From positions 1 through 16,713 of the forward strand of contig JAJFHI010000041.1 in NCBI GenBank assembly GCA_021775715.1: 16,713 nucleotides of DNA. Direction: 5' to 3'. Source of the DNA: Hyphomicrobiaceae bacterium. Lineage in GTDB: Bacteria > Pseudomonadota > Alphaproteobacteria > Rhizobiales > Hyphomicrobiaceae. The notes under the pieces are model-generated. The model ran no database searches. It was not told the DNA's origin and worked only from the letters and a program-made list of their open reading frames with translations. This document shows positions 1 to 7,013 of this stretch, piece by piece. Position numbers and translations under genes: made by a program. The stretch's first letter is position 1. Every line of letters starts with the position of its first letter.

Positions 1-425
1 GTGCGAACGGTCTCCGGTGCTGTGCGATAGGGATTTATGCCGTGCGCTGTGACCGCGCCGTCCCAGAAGTATCGCTGATAATCATTCTCGAGCATCGGCT
101 CACTGGCAAACAAGACAAGCCGCGCCACGACACCGGCCACGACAACCAGCCAGAATACCGTTGTGATGTCGGTTTGTGCGACGCCCGTCGTCTGACGAAT
201 GAGTTTTGGAAGAACAAGCAGATAGGCAAGTCCGGCGATGACAAGTCCGGCCACCAGGTACGGTATCGGCATGTCGATCACGGCAGTGTCATAGCCAAAA
301 TCAACCGAAATAATAGTTAGCCAAGTCGCAAACCCGACAAGGGCTAAACCGAGTGCAGCCCAGCGGACGACAAGTGGCTTCGACAGAGTAGCGAGGTGGC
401 CGGCAAGAAATTGGTGCATCAGCAC
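1..425 (-). CDS. GT-C type membrane glycosyltransferase, N-terminal part (runs off left edge)
   Basis: An open minus-strand frame runs from about 425 to the window edge with no stop, giving about 141 residues. It shows three hydrophobic segments (around LGLALVGFATWLTIISVDF, then VAGLVIAGLAYLLVLP, then VFWLVVVAGVVARLVLFAS). These are followed by an acidic loop, EPMLENDYQRYFWDG, and then a GINPYRTAPE motif. The E-x-D pair followed by RYxWDG and G-x-NPY-x-x-P is the usual signature of the first extracytoplasmic loop in GT-C mannosyl/glycosyltransferases that use polyprenyl-phosphate sugars, where the acidic residues act in catalysis. The GTG start at 425 has AGGAG ten bases upstream; the ATG at 419 is the alternative. 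The donor and acceptor cannot be read from this fragment. Lying downstream of a polysaccharide lyase, it may belong to surface glycan metabolism (inference). Confidence 0.72.
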   Translation of the reverse strand, partial: MLMHQFLAGHLATLSKPLVVRWAALGLALVGFATWLTIISVDFGYDTAVIDMPIPYLVAGLVIAGLAYLLVLPKLIRQTTGVAQTDITTVFWLVVVAGVVARLVLFASEPMLENDYQRYFWDGAVTAHGINPYRTAPETVR

Positions 426-469
426 ATTCAATACGCTCCTGCCTGCCACGTCTCAAGTCAGGATAGTGG

Positions 470-613
470 TTAAGAGCCGCGGACGTCGAGGACGCACTTA
501 CCGGACTTTGTCAGCACGTAACCCTTGGGGCATTTCTTGGCGGAGTATGCAACTGGCGCCGTTGCGATACTGAATGCAACTGAAGCAGCAATTGCAAAAA
601 GCAGAGTTCTCAT
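470..613 (-). CDS. small secreted two-cysteine peptide (47 aa), function unknown
   Basis: A 48-codon frame starts with ATG at 613 and ends with TAA at 470. The first ~25 residues form a clear Sec signal peptide (MRTLLFAIAASVAFSIATAP then VAYSA), with likely cleavage after AYSA. The mature peptide is only about 22 residues, basic, with two cysteines in the pattern KKCPKGYVLTKSGKC followed by VLDVRGS. Two cysteines eleven residues apart would allow one disulfide in the periplasm or outside. An AAGGA lies ten bases upstream of the start. It sits between the peroxidase gene and the glycosyltransferase on the same strand, but 130 bp downstream of the peroxidase stop, so cotranscription is uncertain. 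I do not recognise a named family. The signal-peptide logic and intact frame are the reasons for calling it a gene. Confidence 0.6.
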   Translation of the reverse strand: MRTLLFAIAASVAFSIATAPVAYSAKKCPKGYVLTKSGKCVLDVRGS

Positions 614-743
614 GACCTTGCAGTCCTTACGTTGTTGAAGATAGTCGCCAAGAAGTGCTCTTGTCGCCAGACGTTATGCCTGTTGATTTACGCATGAACA
701 AGACAACTGGATTGAAATCTGCGTGATGTGGCTGAGGCGAGGT

Positions 744-1742
744 TTAGGGTGAAAGGCTCAAGAGAAACGCCAACAGTGAAGCTCGCTCCGTCTTGCTGAG
801 CATCAATCCATGGGGCATCTTTTCCGAAACGCCCCGGCGGTTTACGCCCCCGCTGATGTAATGCGCCACAATCTCGTCCAATGTGGCAAATGATGCGTTG
901 TGCATGTAGGGGGCTGACTGAGTTAACATTCGCAAAGTTGGCGTCTTCATCCGTAACGGCTTTGTGATGTCGCCTGCACTGATCCGCGCGGGTAGTCCGA
1001 TGTCGTAGCGCGCGTCATCAGTAAATCGCCAGCCAGCGTGACAGCCGACGCATCCAGCCCTGCCAACGAACAGAAAGAAGCCGTCGCGTTCCTCCTTGGA
1101 AAGTGCGTCGACGTCGCCTTCAATCCAGCGGTCAAAGCGAGTGATAGGTGAAACCAAGCTTCTCTGGTAGGCGGCAAGTGCCGAAACCGTGGTCTCGACG
1201 CTTGGGGGCGGTGTTTCAGGAAATGCGGTTGCGAATTTTTCAAGAATTTTATTGTCTGAGTTCAAGCGAGTCAGGATATCGGACCAGTTTCCGGCAAGCT
1301 CGTGCGCGGCACCAATCGGTTGGACAGCTTGGGCCTCAAGCGTCGCCGCGCGGCCATCCCAGAACAATCGCTGGGCCCAGCCAATGTTCCAAAGCGTCGG
1401 TGTGTCGCGAGATGCAACACCATCAATTTTGCGCCCTGCGGCCGCGCCGCGATCACTGAAACCCGCTTGACGTTGGTGACATGTCGCACAACTCCGCGAT
1501 CCGTCGCCTGACAGCCGCGCGTCATTAAACAGCATCTTTCCAAGTGTGATTTTCGCAGGCGTCGTGGGATTAATTGTAGGTGACACCACGGCTCGCGGTC
1601 GCGCGAAAAACGTTCGCCAAAACACCATCGGTTCTACAATTACCTCAGGTGCCGCTAAAAGCGCTGGGGATGTGGCCGTAGCTACGACCGCAATCAGGGC
1701 ACAAGCAAACCGCCGGACGATGTCTCCGGTCAAATGTTGCAT
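744..1742 (-). CDS. secreted di-haem cytochrome c peroxidase (MauG/CcpA family)
   Basis: A 332-residue protein with a basic N-terminus and hydrophobic signal segment (residues ~10-31, ending LLAA), so it is exported to the periplasm, where c-type haem is attached. Two CxxCH haem motifs are present: CATCH at 85-89 and CVGCH at 231-235. Other family landmarks are LGKMLFNDARLSGDGS (67-82), RDTPTLWN (112-119), LFWDGRA (126-132) and APYMHNASFATLDEIVAHY (277-295), which supplies the usual distal-ligand region. Bacterial di-haem peroxidases reduce H2O2 using electrons from small cytochromes or cupredoxins; MauG-type members instead oxidise protein side chains, and sequence alone does not tell these apart. 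The ATG lies 4 bp after the stop of the polysaccharide lyase (TGAACCAATG), with GGAG eleven bases upstream inside the lyase gene. The two genes are therefore almost certainly one transcript. Confidence 0.9.
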   Translation of the reverse strand: MQHLTGDIVRRFACALIAVVATATSPALLAAPEVIVEPMVFWRTFFARPRAVVSPTINPTTPAKITLGKMLFNDARLSGDGSRSCATCHQRQAGFSDRGAAAGRKIDGVASRDTPTLWNIGWAQRLFWDGRAATLEAQAVQPIGAAHELAGNWSDILTRLNSDNKILEKFATAFPETPPPSVETTVSALAAYQRSLVSPITRFDRWIEGDVDALSKEERDGFFLFVGRAGCVGCHAGWRFTDDARYDIGLPARISAGDITKPLRMKTPTLRMLTQSAPYMHNASFATLDEIVAHYISGGVNRRGVSEKMPHGLMLSKTERASLLAFLLSLSP

Positions 1743-1746
1743 TGGT

Positions 1747-2799
1747 TCAGCGGCTCCGGGTGCGGGCGAGCTGCACCGACTTCATGAGATATTCAACATT
1801 ACCGCCAAGCCAGCGATGCCCGGGTTTGGGCCGTCCCGTCCACAAAGGCGGTGTATTGGGAAAACGTTTGCTGTAGAGCGTGTACCAGCCATTGCCGGGG
1901 TTCCCCGGCAGGGGCTGCGGGGTGCCCGCGATCTTTGCAAACCCAATTGGATCGTTAAAAGCGGCGACCGTTGTTTTGGCGAGCCGATGTAGCGCACTGT
2001 CGTTGATCGCATACCAATCTTCGTCCCGTGCTGCGGCTGCAAGTTCTGCCAAGACAACCAAAGGCATGACAGAAAAATTGTGATACTTCAAAGCGAGGTG
2101 CCCACGCGCCAATTCCATCGGCAGAGAACCGTCTTCTGCAATGTGGTGGGTGGACTCTGTAAAAATCTCGCGCGCTTGGTTCCAAAGGTCATCGTCGTCT
2201 GTGGCAAGCGCGGTCGCGCCCACGCCGAGGCCCAACCAGTACCAATGATTGTTGCGTTTTCGGCCAGGGTCGTCGAAGAAACGCCGGGCGGCCACGGCAA
2301 GTTTTTTCAGCCACGGCTCGATGACGGCGCGATCCTCAGGTGAGACGCCCGGGCGTACTTTTAAATACGCGAGCGCAATGCCAGCCAGATCCCATTTGCG
2401 CTGATACTCGGCCTGTTTTGAACCCATCGTGCCAAGCAAGGCGTCTGCCTTCGCCCAGTCCGACAGCCAGTGCGGGAGGCAGCGATTAATGGAGGGTGCC
2501 CTGACGGTTTGAGCGGCCTGGAGTGCCCACGGCGTGTCTGCATAAATTGTGAGCTGTCGGACAAAATGTCTGAGCGCCGCGGTCTCGTGGCCATGTTGGA
2601 TCTTTTTTTTCCGGTCAACTTTTGTGCCGGCCTTGTCACCATAATACCGCGACAGGTTGAGATCACGAATGGGAGTGGGTGTCGGTTCGCATTGTGTGGC
2701 GTGCGCGCCGGATGAGACCAGTATAGATAGGCACACGAATATGAGTGTTGCCGTAATCCTTCTCGCAAACGATGCGGTATGTTTTGGGGCGCAGGTCAT
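1747..2799 (-). CDS. secreted polysaccharide lyase, PL5 (AlgL alginate lyase) type
   Basis: With the ATG at 2799 the protein has 350 residues and begins with a Sec signal peptide (RRITATLIFVCLSILVSSGAHA, residues 13-34). The fold and active site match PL5 mannuronate lyases. RNNHWYW (182-188) carries the Asn184/His185 pair. DGSLPMELARGHLALKYHNF carries Arg232 and Tyr239, and the His-to-Arg (47) and His-to-Tyr (54) spacings equal those I recall for Sphingomonas A1-III (His192, Arg239, Tyr246). PL5 enzymes cleave beta-1,4-mannuronate or related uronic-acid polymers by beta-elimination in the periplasm or outside the cell. No alg biosynthetic genes are visible, so the substrate may be another uronate polymer. 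Alternative starts are ATG at 2841, which would lengthen the leader by 14 residues, and GTG at 2904. None has a strong ribosome site; 2799 gives the most normal signal peptide. It is the first gene of a pair with the di-haem peroxidase. Confidence 0.82.
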   Translation of the reverse strand: MTCAPKHTASFARRITATLIFVCLSILVSSGAHATQCEPTPTPIRDLNLSRYYGDKAGTKVDRKKKIQHGHETAALRHFVRQLTIYADTPWALQAAQTVRAPSINRCLPHWLSDWAKADALLGTMGSKQAEYQRKWDLAGIALAYLKVRPGVSPEDRAVIEPWLKKLAVAARRFFDDPGRKRNNHWYWLGLGVGATALATDDDDLWNQAREIFTESTHHIAEDGSLPMELARGHLALKYHNFSVMPLVVLAELAAAARDEDWYAINDSALHRLAKTTVAAFNDPIGFAKIAGTPQPLPGNPGNGWYTLYSKRFPNTPPLWTGRPKPGHRWLGGNVEYLMKSVQLARTRSR

Positions 2800-3042
2800 A
2801 CGTTGGGTCCAGCTATTGGTTTGTGATTTCGGCGCGCTCATCCGCCGACATATCGAAGGTCTACCATAAAGCGTCGTGAAAACCGTATGCAAGCCATGCC
2901 ACACGAACGTGCAAACCGCACTATCGTTAAGTGTTTGCTACGCCCTGTCAGTTAGTCTGCGCACCGAACCTTTAATGACGGCCAGGCCAAAGCCCGTTGG
3001 GATAGGCTGGCTTGTTTAACAACCGCGATGTGGGGCCGCCAG

Positions 3043-3888
3043 ATGACATCTGAAAAGATCGAGATACAACCTGCCAGTGCCAAGACGCCTCAGTCTGTTT
3101 CTGTGAGTTGGGCTGGGTTATCTGCTGTAAGCGCCATTGCACTCGTCGCCTGGCTTGTCGTCACGACCGTCGCAGATCCGCTTCTCATGGCGCCGCACGT
3201 CGTCTTGATTTTCTGCCTCTTCTCACTTGCCCTAATGACAGTTGGCTTAGCGCTACATATGGCAAGCCTTGACGGAGCGATGGTCACGCGGCTCGCCACC
3301 CTCATTCAGCACAACACCTGGCCTGAGCGTGCCGTGCTCATGTGTGTCATGACCTTTGTCACAACTGTAACCGTTGCAGCGGGCTGGTGGGTTGGTGGTG
3401 AAACCGGTAGGCTTCTCGAAAGCACGTTGTTGCCAGCTGCGTGTTTTGCCAGTGGAGCACTGATTGCGTTTTCGGTATTTGTAGCAGGTGAGACGAGACC
3501 ATTGCACGCAATGCACTGGACGCGGGTTGTGTTGAGTTTGTTTTGGATGCTTGGGCTCGGTGGCCTCGTGTTCCTGATCCTATCGGGAATGTTTTTCGTA
3601 TTGCCAATTTGGCTGGTGGCCGCTGTCGCTTTCTGTTTTGTCGCCGGAGGCGGAGCAACTTGGTGGATCTTGCTCCAGCAGAAAATCAACAATGACGGAG
3701 ACGATCCAAACGCGAATTCACAGCGTGATCGAAAACTTGGACTCTACCAGGCAGGCTTTGTGCCGTTATTTTGCCTTGGCGCTGTCGTCACGCTCGCGAC
3801 CCCGCAATTGACACCGATTTATGTGTTAGTTGGCCTCGTGACATTTGCCTTCGGTATTAAGAAGTTGGTCCGTGTCGTTGCCGATTGA
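3043..3888 (+). CDS. eight-helix membrane protein resembling DmsC (DMSO reductase anchor subunit)
   Basis: A protein of 281 residues from ATG 3043, which has GGGG about seven bases upstream; ATG 3028 would add MWGRQ. Eight hydrophobic segments are visible, starting at WAGLSAVSAIALVAWLVV and ending at IYVLVGLVTFAFGIKKLV. Length and helix count match DmsC (about 287 residues, eight helices). The stretch after helix 2, ALHMASLDGAMVTRL followed by HNTWPERAVLMCVMTF, follows the DmsC pattern LHLG-x-P-x-x-A ... SWLSRE, and LLPAACFASG at the start of helix 4 also fits. DmsC-type anchors bind quinol and pass electrons to an iron-sulfur subunit serving a molybdenum oxidoreductase. No dmsA or dmsB homologue is in the window, so it is an orphan here or has another role. 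Family assignment is moderate. Its last 63 bp overlap the 3' end of the convergent epmB. Confidence 0.6.
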   Translation: MTSEKIEIQPASAKTPQSVSVSWAGLSAVSAIALVAWLVVTTVADPLLMAPHVVLIFCLFSLALMTVGLALHMASLDGAMVTRLATLIQHNTWPERAVLMCVMTFVTTVTVAAGWWVGGETGRLLESTLLPAACFASGALIAFSVFVAGETRPLHAMHWTRVVLSLFWMLGLGGLVFLILSGMFFVLPIWLVAAVAFCFVAGGGATWWILLQQKINNDGDDPNANSQRDRKLGLYQAGFVPLFCLGAVVTLATPQLTPIYVLVGLVTFAFGIKKLVRVVAD

Positions 3889-4983
3889 TGGATGAACGAC
3901 AATGGCCGACGGTGCGTCGCAGTCCGAATAGCTGTGCTGCCGGCCATCCGGATCTTCAATGTCGAACTGCGCCGGTGCATTTGTTCTAGCATGCACATAT
4001 CCCGCTGTTGCCGGCACTTTGCCGTGTCCCCCCGGAATATCGAGTACATAAGTTGGCTGAGCGAGGCCTGACAATGTTCCGCGAAGCTCGCGCATGATAG
4101 CTTGGCCGTGTTCAAGCGTGGTGCGGAAATGGCGCGTGCCAGGTGCCAGGTCACCGTGGTGGAGATAGTAGGGTTTGATCCCGGTCTCGACGAACGCGCG
4201 CATCAGCTCGGCAAGGGCTGCTGCATTGTCATTGATCCCGCGCAGCAACACCGTCTGGCTGACCATCGAGACGCCACTGTCAATCAACCTCCTGCAGGCC
4301 GCCCGTGCATCGGTTGTCAGCTCGCGCGGATGGTTGGCATGGAGCGCCACATACACTGTCTTGCCCGCCGCTGTCAGGGCATCGACGAGTTCAACCGTAA
4401 TCTGGTCTGGCGCTACGACGGGCACACGGGTATGCCAACGAATGATCTTCACATGCTCGATTGCGCCGAGTCGGGTGACGATATCGCGAATCCGGCGGGC
4501 TGAGAGTACGAATGGATCGCCGCCTGTTACGATCACTTCCCAGATCTCAGGATGCGCGCCGATATAGGCAAGTGCTGCGTCCGTATCAGTGTCCGACAAC
4601 TGCCCCTGCTGCTTCGGCCCGACCATCTCACGGCGAAAACAAAACCTGCAATAGACAGGGCAAACATCAACAAGCTTCAACAGCACCCGATCTGGATAAC
4701 GATGCACCAATCCAGGCGTCTTCGTATGAAGTCCATCGCCTATCGGGTCGGCATTTTCTTGCGGGCTTTGGTCAAGCTCGCGAACGTCTGGAACAAACTG
4801 TCGTGCAATCGGGTCGTCGGGGTCATCAGGGTTGATCAACTCCACCATCGCCGGCGTAATCGCGACGGCATACCGTTCGCCGACTGCGTCAAGATCAGCG
4901 CGTTCACGCGTATCAACGAGGCGGTGGTCCACCAAGTCATCTATCGATTTCAAACTCGTTGTCGTTTTGCGGGAGCAGTCCAT
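3826..4983 (-). CDS. epmB: EF-P-lysine lysylation protein EpmB (lysine 2,3-aminomutase family)
   Basis: A 385-residue radical-SAM enzyme. The cluster motif CPVYCRFC gives Cys108, Cys112 and Cys115, and RREMVG follows it. TGGDPF (153-158), RVPVV (186-190) and DIPGGHGKVP (315-324) are landmarks of the lysine 2,3-aminomutase family, with Lys322 the expected pyridoxal-phosphate lysine. EpmB converts (S)-alpha-lysine to (R)-beta-lysine for EpmA to attach to elongation factor P. It lacks the long C-terminal zinc/oligomerisation region of clostridial aminomutases, which fits EpmB, and it lies beside epmA and efp. The ATG at 4983 overlaps the epmA stop as TAATG, which suggests translational coupling. 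The coding frame could be extended upstream to 5034, but that part lies inside epmA. The last ~20 residues overlap the convergent membrane-protein gene. Confidence 0.93.
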   Translation of the reverse strand: MDCSRKTTTSLKSIDDLVDHRLVDTRERADLDAVGERYAVAITPAMVELINPDDPDDPIARQFVPDVRELDQSPQENADPIGDGLHTKTPGLVHRYPDRVLLKLVDVCPVYCRFCFRREMVGPKQQGQLSDTDTDAALAYIGAHPEIWEVIVTGGDPFVLSARRIRDIVTRLGAIEHVKIIRWHTRVPVVAPDQITVELVDALTAAGKTVYVALHANHPRELTTDARAACRRLIDSGVSMVSQTVLLRGINDNAAALAELMRAFVETGIKPYYLHHGDLAPGTRHFRTTLEHGQAIMRELRGTLSGLAQPTYVLDIPGGHGKVPATAGYVHARTNAPAQFDIEDPDGRQHSYSDCDAPSAIVVHPSIGNDTDQLLNTEGKCHEAN

Positions 4984-6086
4984 TAGGTTTCCGTTTGCGT
5001 GTTCGCCGCCAATTCGTCTGGCATCGGGGTCCACAAAACCTGATCAATACGATCCGAGCGTGTTGCCAACATTACCAGGCGGTCGAAGCCGAGGGCGCAG
5101 CCACTTGCTGGTGGCATTGCAGCACTTGCGGCAAGGAAGTCTTCGTCGAGTGGATAGCGCTCGCCGTAGATGCGCTCTTTCTCGTCCATCTCCGCCTCCA
5201 GCCGTTGGCGAAGCAGTGCAGCGTCGGTCAGTTCACCGTAGCCATTGGCCAACTCAATACCACAGGCAAACATCTCAAAGCGTTTTGCAAACCGTGGATC
5301 GGCGTCATCCGGCTCGGCAAGTGGCGCTTCAGGCGCCGGGTAGCCTTCAAGAAATATAGGACGAAAACTATCGCTTTTGCTCTCGCGAACGGCATCGCTG
5401 TTCCAGATTTCCGGCTCGATGGTGAGCAGACAACGGCTGAAAATGTCGGACCAGATGTCGTCATCGCTGACACGCACGCCAGCGTTGGTTGCCTGTGTCG
5501 CCATCAAATCCCTGTCAGGTGTTGTCGGGTTTGCGAGGCTATCGCCCAGGTCAAATCCAAGATGGGATTGAAACACGTCGCGCATCGTCAGTCGTGCCGG
5601 TTCGGACGCCGCATTGCATGTCGTCCCCCGCCAATTCCACTTTGGTGCGTTGGCCATGAGCTGCACGATCCGGACGCAGTCGGTCATGATGGCTTCCACC
5701 GGTTCGTTTGCCCGATACCATTCGAGCATCGTAAATTCTGGATGGTGCAGGGCGCCGCGCTCACGGTTGCGAAACACGGGTGCGAACGTGAAGATCTTCG
5801 TCTCGCCGGCTGCCAACAGTTTCTTGCACGAAAATTCTGGAGAAGTGTGCAGGTAGAGCGGCTGGGCGCGCTCGTCTGTGCCGAGGAGGTTTGTTTTGAA
5901 GGCGTGCAAATGCGTCTCATTACCCGGCGAGACCTGCAGACAGCCAGTGTCAACTTCAGTGAAGCCCTCAGCCGCGAAGTAGGCTCGGATAGCGGCTTTC
6001 GCATCATTGCGAAACAGCAGCGGACCACGCCGGTCTTGATGGCGCGCAGGGTCCCACCAAGGTGTGTTTTGGTCGGGAACGGTCAT
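4983..6086 (-). CDS. epmA: EF-P--(R)-beta-lysine ligase EpmA (PoxA/GenX/YjeA)
   Basis: A 367-residue class II lysyl-tRNA synthetase-like protein without the anticodon-binding domain, slightly longer than the ~325 residues of E. coli EpmA. Motif 2 is clear at 105-125 (VFRNRERGALHHPEFTMLEW then YR), and motif 3 at 329-342 is GCALGFDRLVMLAT. The N-terminal VSPGNETHLHAF and YLHTSPEF segments are typical. EpmA activates beta-lysine with ATP and links it to the conserved lysine of elongation factor P rather than to tRNA. The start at ATG 6086 (MTVPDQNTPWWDPARHQDRR) fits the family N-terminus. The frame stays open to 6584, but that extension is antisense to efp and is not coding. It is divergent from efp with a 174-bp spacer and coupled to epmB through TAATG. 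Confidence 0.93.
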   Translation of the reverse strand: MTVPDQNTPWWDPARHQDRRGPLLFRNDAKAAIRAYFAAEGFTEVDTGCLQVSPGNETHLHAFKTNLLGTDERAQPLYLHTSPEFSCKKLLAAGETKIFTFAPVFRNRERGALHHPEFTMLEWYRANEPVEAIMTDCVRIVQLMANAPKWNWRGTTCNAASEPARLTMRDVFQSHLGFDLGDSLANPTTPDRDLMATQATNAGVRVSDDDIWSDIFSRCLLTIEPEIWNSDAVRESKSDSFRPIFLEGYPAPEAPLAEPDDADPRFAKRFEMFACGIELANGYGELTDAALLRQRLEAEMDEKERIYGERYPLDEDFLAASAAMPPASGCALGFDRLVMLATRSDRIDQVLWTPMPDELAANTQTET

Positions 6087-6110
6087 GATTTGCGCCCGTA
6101 CGCTGTAAAA

Positions 6111-6139
6111 TTGGTGGTGGCTGTGGCAACATTTATCAT
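6111..6139 (+). promoter_or_regulatory. candidate sigma-70-type promoter for efp
   Basis: TTGGTG at 6111-6116 and TATCAT at 6134-6139 are separated by 17 bp. The -10 box matches TATAAT at five of six positions; the -35 matches TTGACA only in TTG. It lies in the epmA-efp divergent spacer and reads towards efp, about 120 bp before its start codon. No transcription data support it. Confidence 0.35.
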
Positions 6140-6260
6140 GGAGGGGTTGGCCTCTGGGCCGGGTCGGAGTATGAACCGGCATCAGATTGAAAGAAATGCG
6201 AGGCGTCAGGCGAGCCAATGGGCCCTGTTGGCTCAAGGATTCCAAGAACGGAGACGCACG

Positions 6261-6830
6261 TTGACTAAGGTTATTGCAAGCTCGATCCGCAAAGGCAATG
6301 TGCTCGATCTTAACGGCAAACTGGCCGTTGTCCTGAAGGCAGAAAATATCCACCCGGGCAAGGGCACGCCTGTGACGCACCTGGAGTTGCGACGCATCTC
6401 CGACGGCGTCAAGGTCGTCGAGCGCTTCCGCACCACCGAACAGGTCGAACGCGCGTTCGTCGAAGAGGTTGAGTACAGTTACCTGTTCGAAGACGGCGGC
6501 ATGTTCACGTTCATGCATCCCGAAACCTACGATCAGGTCTCTGTGTCGGGTGACGTGATGGGTGATCAGTCCGCCTATCTGCAAGAGGGCATGGTCGTTA
6601 AACTTGCCATGTTTGAAGAAAACGCGATTTCCGTCGAGCTGCCACAGCGTGTGACCTTTGAAATCGTCGAAGCAGATCCCGTCGTCAAAGGCCAGACCGC
6701 ATCGTCATCCTATAAGCCGGCAATCTTGTCCAACGGCCAACGCGTCATGGTCCCACCACACATCGCAGCCGGCACCCGCGTGGTTGTCATGACCGAAGAC
6801 GGCAGTTACGTCGAACGCGCGAAGGACTGA
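6261..6830 (+). CDS. efp: elongation factor P (TTG start)
   Basis: A 189-residue protein with the three-domain EF-P layout: KOW-like N-terminal domain, OB domain II (around VEEVEYSYLFEDGGMFTFMH) and C-terminal domain III (EIVEADPVVKGQTASSSYKP to the end). EF-P enters stalled ribosomes and promotes peptide-bond formation at polyproline runs. The modified lysine lies in the NIHPGKGTP loop. If translation begins at TTG 6261, it is Lys34, the same number as in E. coli, which strongly supports this start. GGAG lies at 6250-6253, seven bases before the TTG. The frame continues far upstream without a stop, including ATG 6139, but that part is not EF-P-like. It is divergent from epmA, the gene for its modifying enzyme. 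Confidence 0.95.
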   Translation: MTKVIASSIRKGNVLDLNGKLAVVLKAENIHPGKGTPVTHLELRRISDGVKVVERFRTTEQVERAFVEEVEYSYLFEDGGMFTFMHPETYDQVSVSGDVMGDQSAYLQEGMVVKLAMFEENAISVELPQRVTFEIVEADPVVKGQTASSSYKPAILSNGQRVMVPPHIAAGTRVVVMTEDGSYVERAKD

Positions 6831-6957
6831 GGGATCGGGTTAGGGGCTGGCGGCAGGCGGTCCTGAATTTTAGGCCCACCCGCGCGACTGATGATTGCAC
6901 AATCGAATCCAGAACTTCTCGCGGTCACTTCACTTGTAGTCTCTTGCTATACAGAAG

Positions 6958-7012
6958 CGGACATTGATGACCCTCGAGTCATCACATCCAGGGAGCTGTA
7001 CCTTGATGTCCG
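6958..7012. repeat. nested inverted repeat abutting the ATPase-TOPRIM stop codon
   Basis: The outer arms CGGACAT (6958-6964) and ATGTCCG (7006-7012) are a perfect 7-bp inverted pair. Directly inside the left arm is a perfect hairpin, TGATGAC (6965-6971), loop CCTCGA, GTCATCA (6978-6984). The right outer arm ends one base from the TAA of the minus-strand ATPase gene (7014-7016). It could be a transcript 3' end structure, a processing site or a copy of a short intergenic repeat. It lacks a clear T-run after the stem, so it is not a standard intrinsic terminator. Confidence 0.6.
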
Positions 7013-7013
7013 T

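Noticed and set aside
42..320. Plus-strand 92-residue frame
   Set aside because: The minus-strand frame across the same bases has membrane helices and the GT-C motif RYFWDG; the plus frame has low-complexity polar sequence with no family resemblance.
1546..1992. Plus-strand 148-residue frame
   Set aside because: It is antisense to the lyase-peroxidase junction, where both minus-strand genes have strong family motifs.
4959..6260. Long plus-strand frame continuous with efp that would give a ~620-residue protein
   Set aside because: It is antisense to epmA, has no EF-P-like sequence before TTG 6261, and the lysine numbering and GGAG site fix the start at 6261.
6087..6584. Minus-strand extension of epmA to ATG 6584
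   Set aside because: It reads antisense to efp. The class II synthetase-like sequence starts at MTVPDQ (6086).
6831..6957. Possible intrinsic terminator after efp
   Set aside because: The G-rich stretch after the stop does not form a convincing stem and there is no following T-run.
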